A stretch of DNA of 64,000 nucleotides from NCBI GenBank assembly GCA_029215795.1, contig JARDYH010000004.1:216668517-216732516 (forward strand), read 5' to 3'. Shown here one piece after another: positions 39,201 through 52,300 of the stretch (position 1 is the first letter of the stretch; the number at the start of each line of letters is the position of its first letter). A model generated the notes under the pieces. It made no database searches, was not told the DNA's origin, and saw only the letters and a list, made by a program, of their open reading frames with translations. The position numbers and the translations under genes were made by a program. The stretch is from Anniella stebbinsi (taxonomy: Eukaryota; Chordata; Lepidosauria; Squamata; Anniellidae).

Positions 39201-42200
39201 GTCCACATATGTTTTTGCGTGAATTTCCCTCCCCATCCCATTTCCCATGGATGTAGTGATACCATCTGATGAACATTAACCATGGTTAACACAAACCACA
39301 TACCATTTTGGGATCCAAGAAGCATCTGAGGTGGGGAAACATCAAGCAAGCATTTGAATATAACCTGACATATAGGAAGGCTCTGTAGTGATATTTGCTT
39401 ATGCTACACCTGTACATATCCTTACTGCATCCTGAGATCTCTCTGTTTTACTTAAGGAGGAGGAGATGTTTCTCAGGGTCCAAGGTATAAGTCCCAGACT
39501 GGAAAATTAATCCAGATAGGGAGTGAAGAAACTGTTTTAAAATGGAAAAAAAGTGGTGAAGTCTAATCTTCACTAGTGAGTAAAATAAAATAGTGGGGGG
39601 AAACTGAATCTGTTCCAAGTTACTCAGGGGCCAAACAATTAACCGCAAAAAGGTCGTTCAGAAACAGTAGCCAGCTGCAGCCTTAAAAACTGAAGAAGGC
39701 ACATGGTCAAAGTAAGAAATTTCCTGTTCTCTCGAAAAGAAGGCAAGCATCCAAACTATTCCGTTAAGCAAAAATCTGTTAGCCAAAAATGGAGCTATAC
39801 AAAAAGAAAGTCAGAAAGAAGTGTACAAAGCTTTTCTCCTAGGGTTCCATCACTTTTTGCTCCACTGATGACTCTAAACTTTCCTGCCTTTTGACTGGCC
39901 TTTTTCCTGCTTTCCATATGTCAAATAGAAATTTTGTCCTGGATTGGTGAAATACATATTGGGCGGGCAGAAACCTGTCTTTTTTCCCATATTTTAGGCA
40001 GCTGATGCCAGCTAGACCTTATCAGGGTTCACGGGAACACTTCAGTCTCATGGATTGCTAGCCGCAGGCCTGTTCAGACAACACACTAAGCCATTGTTAA
40101 GCCGCTAACCTTTTGCAGCAAAGGGTTAATGAACATGTTAATGAACATGTTTAAACCATTTAGGAATGATTCATAATGTTTAGCTCAAAATGCTTAACCA
40201 CCATGGCTTAATGTGTAATCTGAACAGAGTCATTGTAACATTTCCCTGTATTGATCCATTGTTCCACAGCTTGGTCAGCATAGCTGTCTGCATCTGCCCT
40301 CTAGGAAAGTTTGACCTGCTTGTAAACCAGTTTTACTCCCAATCTGCTCCATGGCTTCCTTATAAGATCCCTTTTTCTCAGCATCTGAACCCCAACAGGG
40401 ACTTGAGTAGCACACGTTTTGGGATGCATCCCTACTTCAGAGGGTGGATGTGTGCTGCATTAGCACCTCCTGTCTAGGGTTGAAGGAGGTGCTAATGCAG
40501 CACACATCCACCCTCTGAAGTAAGGATGCATCCCAAAACGTGTGCTACTCAAGTCCCTGTTGGGGTTCAGATGCTGAGAAAAAGGGATCTTATAAGGAAG
40601 CCATGGAGCAGATTGGGAGTAAAACTGGTTTACAAGCAGGTCAAACTCTTATTCTCCAAACATCCTGGCACTCATATATGGCAGCCAAAAGCCTAGGTGA
40701 TGCATAGCTTGTTGTGGAACATGGCAGATTCCTATGACTTATTTTCCTGTTGTAAATTTCATGTTCTGATCAAAAAAGTAACCGCGCAAGATGTAGATGT
40801 TCAGGATGTTGTCGCTGCCTTAAACTGGAAGTGTTATTCCTAACTCATTGATCTCTATTTAACAGCTGTCTGTTCTTACCAAGTTTGGCACCTCACAATG
40901 CACCTACCAACAATGTGGTTACAACAGGTCTTATTGATGGCACAGTAGTCAGTGGAATTGGAACTGGTAAGTCCTTGGCTATAGCTATAACCATATCAAA
41001 TGGATTTGGTCCTTTTGCCATCTTCTGAAAGCAGTGGTATAATTTCTTTACTTTTAACTTCTGTAAATAAAGTTAATCCTATTGCATGTACGGGGAATGT
41101 ATGCTATTAGATCAGGAAGAAGGCTATTTTTATGGTATGAAGATCCACCATACTGTTTGTTGGTTTGAAGCCAGAGTCCTTCAGGGAGCTAGCATTTCAT
41201 GATGTGATTGATGCAAGGCAGTGACTAACATAGGCACAGAAAGTTATAAAGTGGCAGAAGAGGAGGGGTTAAATAATTATAAGAACTGAGCTGAACTGGA
41301 CCCCTAACTTCCATGAACATTTTCATGGCCTTCACAAAGCAACTCCCTCTTTAATGACTGGCAGGTGAGAGTTGAAACAGCATGGAAGTTAGTAGAAGGA
41401 GAAAATGCATCCTGGTTGCAACTGGGATGACACTCCTCTTTTGCTGCACCACTGTAATGAAACTGCTGGAGTGCAACACAGCAAAATGAGATGTTGAGTA
41501 GGTGAGGATCTTAATATGCATCCAAATAGAGGGGCAAGGGGAAAGGAATGTGTTCCTGGAGTTGTCAAGGTAACCAGGCAAGCTCTCCTTATTCCACTGT
41601 ATACCAGCACAACACACCAAGACAGAGAATGCATCTCTGAATTGCCAAGTCAATTAGACAATACTCCCTGTTCAGTCATGCTGTGCTGTGGCAATGGGCA
41701 ATGAAGCTACTAAAGCAAAGCAGTACAGGAAGTATCAACTTGGTTGCATCAGCAGTGGGATGTGTGTGTGTCCCTCACCCAGTGGGTGAAATGCTCTTTC
41801 ATTTGTCTTCAGTTACATTGCTTCATAGCTAAACCAGGTTGATTGTACTGTGATATCATCTCACTCACTACGTGATTCCAGTTTGGCTGAAATCATGGTC
41901 TGAAGGAGAAGAGGCAGAAACCGAAGTAGCTGAAAACAGCCAGAATAAAATAAATGTTGCCCTGAACATTTTCACGAATGAACATTCACTAGTAACCATT
42001 AGAAATCTAGACATTTCTCTGGAAAAAAAGCACACTTCTATCATAAGGCGGTGATTCCCAAATACATTTCCAGTAGAGTTTAGCCTATTGGCCATACTAC
42101 TGACACCCTGCCTGGAATCCCAGAGTGTTACTTTGCTCCTTCAAGAACTGGCCATATTGTGATTTTGGTCGGAGTTGATAAGATGGTTATACTACAACAT

Positions 42201-43296
42201 CATTATTGTGAACAGGTGGAAAGGGTTCAATAAAATGTGTATGATTTTTTAAAAATGATCTCTGCTAATGAAGGAAAGTAGTCTTTATTATTTATACATA
42301 AGCAGTATTAATTTCTACCACCTACAACAATTCACTGTATACTTATACAGGAACAATTGTGAATCTGGCAAAGCTAAGTTGAAAGTTGTGAAGGAACTGT
42401 AGTCTTATTTCATGTTGTTTCCCTTCCGATCTAGCTAAATGTATATTTTTTTCTTATAGGAGAGAGGCTTTTCCCACCACCATCTGGTTTGAGTTATTCA
42501 AGTTGGTTTTGTGTAGAACATTTTAGTGCAGCTCCAAATCATCATCCAGTTAGGCTACTTACCATTGTGAGACGAGCAAACAGCTCTGAGCAGCATTATA
42601 TATGCCTTGCTATTGTCCTCTCTGTAAAAGATCGGTCACTGATTGTTTCAACTAAAGAAGAGCTTCTTCAGAACTATGGTAAGAAGCACGCTGTAGTGCA
42701 TATTCCTCACCATTCTGTGCCAATGTGACAGTCAGACTTAGTTCAGATGTAATGTTCCTGCTCGAACAAACTGATTAGTTGCAGTGGAAAGAAGAGATGA
42801 AAGAAGAGATGAAACCACCATGATTTAAGATCTCTCTACAAACTAGGATTGTGAATTTGTAGTCCTCATTTGTACAGAGTCCTGAAATTACATCTTTTCC
42901 AGTTTGGACGTCATGGGAAACTGTGGTTTAACAAACCAGGAAAACTTTTCTGAAGCTTGTTGCACAAGGGGAATGAGAAGGGAATGCTTGAGCTGGTTGT
43001 TCCTTCCCAGAGCAACAATTCACAGTTTGTTGGAGCCAGGAGCATGACATTGGAGCCAAACTTAACTCTCTAATTGTGTCCAGAGCAATGTTTTAAATGC
43101 TGTGTTTCTGACTCCAAACAACTTGCACAGGAAATAAAAACTAATTAAGTTTTACTAATTAACTTCTGTTTATTTTTAGGAGTGTTTTGCTGGTTTAAAT
43201 GTACACTATTAAACCTTAACCTTAAAGTTGGTATTGATTAATGAATCAATCTATTGCTTTTGTGTGGTGTTATACTAAATATGTCTATTGTGTTGG

Positions 43297-43330
<34 letters not shown>

Positions 43331-46300
43331 TTACTCCGTTGGTTTCTTGATAACCTCAAGGCTAGACTTATAGTACCCTGCTATATGTCCCGCTACACTT
43401 CCTGAAAAGTGCAGATGATGCAGGACACAGGCTGCTTTCCTTCCTGGGATTGGTCACTGATTTATTTGGCAACAGAAACTCACACTGAATGTTCTTTTGT
43501 CTTCAGTCGATGACTTCAGTGAAGAATCCTCCTGCTATGAGATTCTCCCTTGTTGTGCTCGTTTTCGTTGTGGCGACCACATAGTGGAAGGCCAGTGGCA
43601 TCATTTGGTTCTGGTGATGAGCAAAGGTATGCTGAAAAACAGCACTGCTGCACTCTACATTGATGGGCAGCTGATTAATACTGTAAAGGTAAGTTGAATG
43701 CCGTGGCATTTTAACTCTTACTGAGATAATGTGTGTGAAGTGTTATGAGCCTTCTGAAGTGCTATTACCTTTGCAGCATGATGTGACCAGAAAGTCAGCT
43801 TGCATTATTTTGTGTTTTCTGTTGAGAGTGTAACCCACAGTTGCTAGCAGTTGCCTGAAATTGATTCACATCATGTGAAATGTGAAGTGGAGGGTGTGGG
43901 GCTTGTTCTCATGTATAAGACACGTTAGTTGACCATATCTAAAATGATTGTCATGCTATCAATTGAAGAAGGGTCCTTTGCTCCCATCCATATCCTCTGA
44001 ACTAGAACATGAAAAACTGATCTGGTGTGTAGTTGAAGGCATGTAACATTCATTAGTGTTGTAGAGTCCATCAAAATTGAGTGGCTAGAAGAATACTTTC
44101 CCAAGCTTAGCAAATCCTAGGAACTCAGCTGGCTCACACACAGGCCAAAGACAGGAACTGAATTGAAGACATGGATGGTTGGAATGACAGGACGTCTCCA
44201 CTGCTGTTGTTGCACAGAACGTTGCAAACATAGCTGCTGTTGCACTGGAAATTTGCAAATACCTATAACTTTTTTTTATGCCTATAAAAAAAACAGAGAA
44301 AGGCCAGCCTATTATGAACCTACACCATGACTGGCATGTCTGTATCCAAGTCCCCTAAAAGATCTTGCTATAGAGGTCAAACCTGGGTTATTGCTCACAC
44401 TCCCCAAACCAGGGTTATTGCTGCCACTGCCAGGGAACTTTCTGTCCATGTGTTCTGGAAGCATTAAGAGTTCGTTGTAGTAGTTTCCTCGGTTCTTGAA
44501 GGCCTACGGATATCTTGTTTTCGTCAGGGAATTTCTTCCAGCTGGCAAACCTTGTGTAGTATCCACAATAGCTGGTTAGCAGAGAGAGTAGGCTGTCTCT
44601 CTCAATCACAGGTACAGTGAACCATTCAGAGAACCGAAAACCCAATTCTGTATATGAGACATCAAGCTATTAAGAAAAGAACATATGAGAAAGCAAATCA
44701 TTATCCAGCAATACTTTGTGTCTCTACATTATTTAAATCTGTAATGTTAAAGTTTAGGTTTGGTGGATGACACAGCATCTCTTGTCTCAGGTGTCTACCC
44801 GGTTTACGTGTCACAATAAGCCAAGGCTCATGACTAACTTAAATAGCGTTGATTTCAATGGGTCTTCTCTAAGTATGTGTATGTCTAGATCCAATCTAGT
44901 CTTTCTTTCCTGGAAATATGTGTAAAATACAAAGTTTTCTGCTGTAATCTTTATTATGTTCACATGCATATTTAATCAGGTTAAAAAGCTGATGATTAAT
45001 TGATTAACATTTCTTTCATTGGCTTGCAGCCCTAATATAAATCCATAATAGGTCTCATTTTTAGTGTATAGAAATATAAAAATAGGCTGTATATTGTGCC
45101 TATTTTGTCTGTTTCCTACAAACACTGTAAGACTGAGAAGGGACTCATACTGTGGAAGGAATGCTGAAGTACCTTGCCATCAGATCACATGCAGTCTAAT
45201 CTCAGGCAGATGATGTAACTTCTTGTTCTTTAAAATGTCTTGCATAAAAGTTGAGATGAAATTTGATACTAAAAAGTGGATCTTTCTAATCAGCATCGGT
45301 ATGTATTTTACAGCTTCACTATATTCACAGTAGCCCTGGTGGTTCAAGTTGTGCTAATCCGCCTGTCGTTAGCACAGTTTATGCCTATATAGGCACTCCG
45401 CCTGCTCAGCGCCAGCTCTCTTCACTTGTTTGGCGTTTGGGACCAACTCATTTCTTAGAAGAAGTCTTGCCTCCATCAAGCATTAGCATGATTTATGAAC
45501 TGGGACCAAACTACGTTGGAAGCTTTCAAGCAGTATATATGCCATGTAAGTAAAACTAATCCTGTTGTAAATATGTATATATTACTTTCAGGTTGTGTCA
45601 GGTTTACCTTTTCAAAATTAAAAACACACACACAGCACAATATTCATATAAACTTTTGATAATATTTTGAGAAGGAGAATGTTCATAGTCAAAACGTGTA
45701 CATTAATGCCTACAAGTAATTCTTCCTCATAACTATTGGAACGGAGAAACTGCACATGAATGAAAGAGGAGGGGACCTCAAAGTGCACAGAAGACCATTA
45801 AGGCTGCAATCATGTACCCACTTTACTTTTGAGCAGACATGTATAAGATTGCACTGTTATTTTGAGATGGTTGTGCAAGATGAGACATTTTTTGTTTCTC
45901 TGTAACAACAGAATCAGGGATATCCCCAGAAGAAGAGTTCTAACTCAAAATGTACTGGGTAATAAATGTTATTCTGTGAACTTCCTGAATTTGGTGCCTT
46001 CCATTCTTTCCTCCTCTAACTCTGAACATTTTCTTGGTGTTGACATCTAGATCATATCTGGATTCACATATTTCTTGGCCCGTCTTCTAATGTCCTGTTT
46101 GATAGTGAAGTGTAAGAACTAGGATTGACCATATTGACCAGTCATTGAATTGGTCAAATAGTAACTGAGCTACCTGTAATCTACTGCAGTGGGATATGTA
46201 TCGATAGTACAATTTTAAAATGAGACATGTTAATGCTTTAAATTGGGAACTTACTAGTTTGGCTCGGGGTGATTAGAACCTGGGTTTTTGGCAAGTAAAA

Positions 46301-49300
46301 ATTGTCCCTTGTAAATACTATGCTATGGTGTATTTGAATCAGTGTTTCTATAAAATAAATTAACAATAATGTAGCATTTCTGTAGCACTATGGTGTATTT
46401 ACTACATTTTGTATACAATACTCACTAGCTGAGATAGTTTTAAAAGGGGATTGGGCAAATTAATGGAGAGGATAAGTTTATCATGAGTAACTAGTCCAGG
46501 TTTAGAGGTTGGATCCAGGATCTGCCTTCTGCAAGAGGAAGGAAAGTTCCTTGAGAGGAAGGGCTCTGCTTTCGGAAAGTCCCTCCGCCCAATTTTTGGC
46601 CATCCCCCACACCACATCTCACCCCATTCAGGAGGGTCTCCTGATTCTGTGTATAGCATTTTCAGAGAGCTGAAGAGGCTGCAGTGGAAAGGAGTGGGTG
46701 GCAAAGTCTGCTTCCACTATTACAGTTGATCTAGATTAAATTCTGGATATCCACGATATCTCAGAGTACCAGTTGCTGAGAAACAACAAGAGGAGAGAAC
46801 AATGGCTGTCATGCCATGCTTGTGTTGTGTTACAATCCTCTAAAATTTGGCCATCCATTATTCTCAAATTGCAAGTGGATAGCTAATACTGAAAGATGGA
46901 GGCTTGCTTAAATCCATCTAGTGAGTTCATGGCTGAGGTGAGATATGACCCAAGGGCTGCTCAGAACACAACTCTTCTTATCTACTACACACAACAGCTC
47001 ACAGTGAAATATGTATTTCTCATTCTGAAGGTAAGGATTCAAAACCAGAAGGAATCAGTCCATCTCCAGTATCATTGGTACCAGAGGAAAAAGTTTCTTT
47101 TGGCCTCTACGCACTCTCTGTTTCTTCACTGACAGTGGCAAGAATTAGAAAAGTTTATAACAAACTGGACAGTAAGGCCATAGCCAAACAGGTAAGCTTA
47201 AAAACTCATGAGGAGGATGACTTTAGCACCTGGCTAGTTTTATGATACTAACTCAAGAAGTGCCACAATAGGTAGTTGTGGACGCCATAGGAGGTGGCGT
47301 GTTAACTGTTTAATGTTATCCGGTGTTTCATGTCTCTAGTCGTTAATAACTTTAACATAAATAAAGTGCTGATTATTTATTAGTAGCTAGTTCCTAACTG
47401 TGTTCTCATAACCACTTTTATATAACAGAGTGACAAAGATACTAATCTTGCTAGAATATGTGGTTTGTTCCCACAGCAAAGCCATCTCTCTCTTGGGTCT
47501 ACCAGTACTAATGTGAGATTGATGTAAGCATTCCTACATTATAAATGCAAAGTGGGAGCTAACCATGGATAAGTGTCATTGCAGTGGAAACAATTGAATC
47601 AGGCCCAAGAGAGTCTTAGGATGTTGCCCTGCCTGTTTTGTGGCTCTACGCCGTGAGACAGAGCCTGTGGAGTTTACTGATCATGCTGTCACCCTCTCAG
47701 TCATTATATTATTGCTCTTCCAGGATGTTGTAGATTCTTTTAAGAGCAGGCCCTTTTTTCTTTTTCTGTCGTCTTCTTTTATTTCATCTCTATTTCCCTA
47801 TCTCCACATCTGAGGAGGATGGGGGCTAGGGGTGAGGATCAGTAGCTGAACTGTCAGTTTTTAAATTTAGATTTACTTGGACAAAACTGGAGAACATCAG
47901 GTTTAGTAGAATTCAGGAGTGGCTGTAAACTTGATTTAGTTCATGTTTCTGTAAATGCTATTTGTAGGCTCCTTTTAAAGATACTTGCAACTATACATTA
48001 GGGTCGGCTTGGGTTATGCAACCAGGACGTGCCCACTAAGGCTTAGCTGAGCTCTGTAAATTGAGAGGAATTAAATTGTGACTTCTAACCTCTCCTTGAA
48101 AACTTTGACGAAAAATACGTCTACTGTCTCTTCCTAGGCAGCTAGTTCCACTAGCCTATAGCTCTTCCTGCCTGCATTAATCCTTGAATCATATCTCAGG
48201 TTTGCAAAATTTGTTAAGGTTGAGTATTGTTTATGCCACTTCATTAAAGTGCATAAAACACGTTATTTCTGAAGAAACCTTCAAAGTGATCAATTTTCCT
48301 TGCTTTAATTAGTTGGCTGTTTCATCTCATGAGAATGCCACTCCAGTGAAACTGCTCCACAATTCAGGAGGACATCTGAATGGACCTGCCCGTACCGTTG
48401 GTGCAGCTCTGATAGGCTATTTGGGTGAGAGGAGATTTCCACATGCCTAGTTCCAATGCTTATTAGTAATGTAGCAATTTTAGGTGCCTTTAAGAACTGG
48501 CTGTGATCCAGAGGCTCAGCCTGGAGTTTTATAAATGCAGGTGCTTCTCTTCTCCTGGGCAGATGAACCCCAATCACATGTGGTTGAGGAATCCTTACGT
48601 GTGCCTAAATGGTAGAAACTTTCTGGGCTTTGAATCATGCCCTTTGGCTTTATCATGTTGGCAACCTCTCCAGGATAAAAGATGTAACTGCCCAGGATTG
48701 GTAATCATTTTTTGGAATTTTGCCATGGTTATTTATGTCTCTTTTAGCAAGCAGTCTGCTCTTAGGACGTATATCTTATGGGCTTTTGCCACTTCCTGGC
48801 CTCCACACGACCAGTTTTGTAGACCTTCCTGAAATTAGTATATCCAGATATGTATCTCAGAAAATTCTTATGTCCATGGAATTATTTTGGTGGCACCCGA
48901 TTATGGAATATTTAAAGATTGTGAAATACCTGAAGTTTATGTTCTTGATTCTTGTGGAGCTATGGATAAAGCATATGGACTTCACTATCTCCTCTTTTGC
49001 TGAATAAAAACATAAGGACTGGCCATTTATTAGTGCCTTGGGCACTTTTTGAAATGGAAAGGCAGGGTAAATAAATATTAGTGATGTAAATAGATTATAG
49101 TTACTGGAGTCTCACGATGCTTTGCCGTGAGAGGTATTTTATGTCTGATGGTACCCTCAGAGAGCAAGATTGTATGGAGGAGATTTGATTTGGTGCCTTT
49201 AGTGAGGGATGGATCAGCTTGTCCCAAACAGCAACTGGGCTGCTCAGGTGTTCAAACTGAACATCCAAATTCCTTTGATTGGTTTTTTCAAGCGTGTTGA

Positions 49301-52300
49301 GCTGAACACTTGAACAGCCCAATTTTGCCTCAGGTTTTCTGCTTTCCTGCCAGCTTCCTCCTCCTCCCACCAAGAAAAAAATAATTTCCCTGGGGAGAAG
49401 AGAGGAACAGGTAGGAGAGGTCAGGGTGTCAGTGGCAGCCAGAAATCGTGTGGCTTGCAGGCCTTGTGTTCTGTAACTACAAATGGCAGAGGAGGCAGAA
49501 TAAGCCCTGGTTGAAGTTGGATAAGCTTGCAGGGGAGCTGTGCCCATTTTGAATTGCAGCTGTACTAATCCGAGCACTGGTGTTGAGCATAGTTTCAAAC
49601 ATCCACAATATTATCACACCATCTCCACTTTCAGCTGAAGAGCTTCATTTTCTTATTAGCATGTGATCTTACACAAATTCATTGTGCTTCATCTTTGAAA
49701 ATAAAATTCAGTAGAGGTCGCATTTTTCCCTAGTGAGTTTACTATTACTACAAATTCACTAATTTCTCTTTTGCTCATTAAAGTTACTTTGGGGGGGGGG
49801 ACAGGGAGAGTAACAATATTGGGCATCCACTAGGCATATATTTTGGTGTTATAGAAGAAGTTGTTGATTATACTGCATTTCATTAATGAAACTAATTTTA
49901 ATGGGTTTATTTTCGCTGCCTTGTGCTCAGGAGTAAGAACGTTTGTCCCTAAGCCTGTTGCCACTACATTACAGTACATTGGTGGAGCAGCTGCTATTCT
50001 GGGTCTGGTAGCCATGGCATCAGATGTAGAGGGACTTTATGCTGCTGTGAAGGCCCTTGTGTGCGTGGTAAAGAGCAATCCTCTGGCTAGCAAAGAAATG
50101 GAAAGAATCAAAGGTTACCAGGTGCGTGTGAAATTAAACATAGCTGCTCATGTGGATTGAATGCTTATGTGACTTTGCACTGCTAGCATTAATACTTTAA
50201 CAAAATTTATTACATCAAATCAGTTGCATGCTTTAGGGTTGTTTTTTTGTTGTTGTTTTGGTGCACTGTAAAGATGTTCAGTCAGTGACAGCTTTATGGT
50301 TAAAGTGAAGCTCTGTGGTCAGCGTGTCAAATCTGTGACATCTGCTAGCTCAGCAGAGCCTCTTATCGGCTGCCAAATCAAAGGAAGAACACATAGGATC
50401 CTGAAGAGAAATAAATGAGGTGGAGCTTCTATTGTTGCTAATATAATCAAGGGCACTGCACCATCTGTGCCCATTGAAGGGCATCTGAAAGCCAACAGTA
50501 AGGTTGATTTACTTGTCTGCAATTTAAAAATATACTGATTGATTTGGACAAATGGAAGAGACTTCTCTTATGAAATGGGAAAGGCTTGTCATCGTAGGAG
50601 ATGAAACCCTTTTTCTAAGCAAAACCAAGATCACTTCTCCTGCAGCAATCTAACCATGTGTGTCATATACAACTTAGAAATGCCCATTTTGTTTACCAGG
50701 CCCACTTGTCCCGGAGCCTCTGAATAGTTATTGCCAATATGAGTCCTAATCACAGTGAACTGGATCCATCACTATGAGGCCCCTTTATTAGCTGCTCTGG
50801 CTGCATCTAATTTGCTTGCAGCAATCACCAAATGTTGTTCTCTTCTGAAGTGTTTAAAATAGGAGTAGGCAATATCCATCAAGGTGACGTTTTAGTATAT
50901 AGGTAGGAATATTTGAACTCACAAGGCACTAGTACATGGTTTAGAAATTTCTTTCCTTCTAAGACAAAAAAAAAAGTCAAGTAAACATTTTGAAATCCCA
51001 AGGTAATGGATTCAGAAATGCTGGGAACTTGTATTCCAAAAGTTATCTGCCTGCCCTTTCCTGGACTCCTATTAAATCCACCTGAATGATCAAGGATTAA
51101 ATTATGATAGGCTATCAGGGTAACCCTATCACACTGATTTTTTTTCTTAATTAATCCTGGGGTTAATATTTTCATCTCTTTTTTTTCTTTTTAACTGTAA
51201 CTCTTGGTATTGAATTTACTACAAAGGAGTGTATACTTAATCTTTGAATTTAAGAAAGCACAGCTGTGTGAATGGCTCTGTCCTGCTGTGATAACTTTTT
51301 ATTATGCTTGTTTGAAAATGATACTTCCTTTGTCTGCAAAATGCTTTGAGAATTGCAAACCCCCCCCCCCCCCAAAAATCCAACTCGTTATCCATGTGGT
51401 GCTACATTTTATTTCAGTTGCTGGCAATGCTGTTAAAGAAGAAACGCTCTCTTCTGAACAGCCACATACTTCATCTGACCTTTTCCTTGGTGGGGACTGT
51501 TGACAGTGGACATGAAACATCAATTATTCCAAATTCAACTGCCTTCCAGGATCTGCTTTGTGACTTCGAGGTACGTGGGCCATCTCTGAATGCTAGAAAT
51601 TGCTAGGATCATCAACAAACCTGGATAACCTGTGTTTCTTGAAACAGAAAACACACCATTGAAAGAGGTTGCTTTTGAGGATTTCGTACTTGATATGAAA
51701 TGCAGTATATTTTGCAATTGCACTGCTAAGAAACACTAATCCACCAGCCATGTTGATTGATCCTAATGTAAGTTACTAAAACACATTATACCACTTTGTC
51801 TCATGAAGAAGGTTTAAAAAAATGAGCTAAATTCAAAAAACAGTAACAGTCTTTGAAATAACGCAGGATCAACCATGAAGTGCGTCTAACATAATAGCTT
51901 TCTTACAGGAGAATACTTTGCAGCTATTCCAGTGGGGAAACACAATATGGAAAACATTATGTTGCAGTTTGAAACTGAAAGATTTGTTGCATGAAAGTTT
52001 GTTGATGGATTTGTCATCTGGAGTTGAGGGCAAGATGAAGTGATGGGTGAGAGGCTGTTCTTTTCGGTGTACAATACCTAACAAGGAACAGCAGGAGTAT
52101 CAGTCTTCTATTTGCTCAGACCAATGAGCAATCCTGACCTGGAAACCTTCATGGGGTTCAGGGAATATTATGTAATCAGCTCAGACATATTGAATAAAAT
52201 GACTCTATTACTGGTGCAGATGGGCTCCCTGTCGTTCACTCCTTTAGTTTGGGTGATAGCACACAGGCAGGATCCCCACCTGACAACCTGTGATGATCAT

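Noticed and set aside
41351..41653. Minus-strand ORF of 100 residues
   Set aside because: No recognisable motif, no supporting splice signals, and ordinary intron composition around it.
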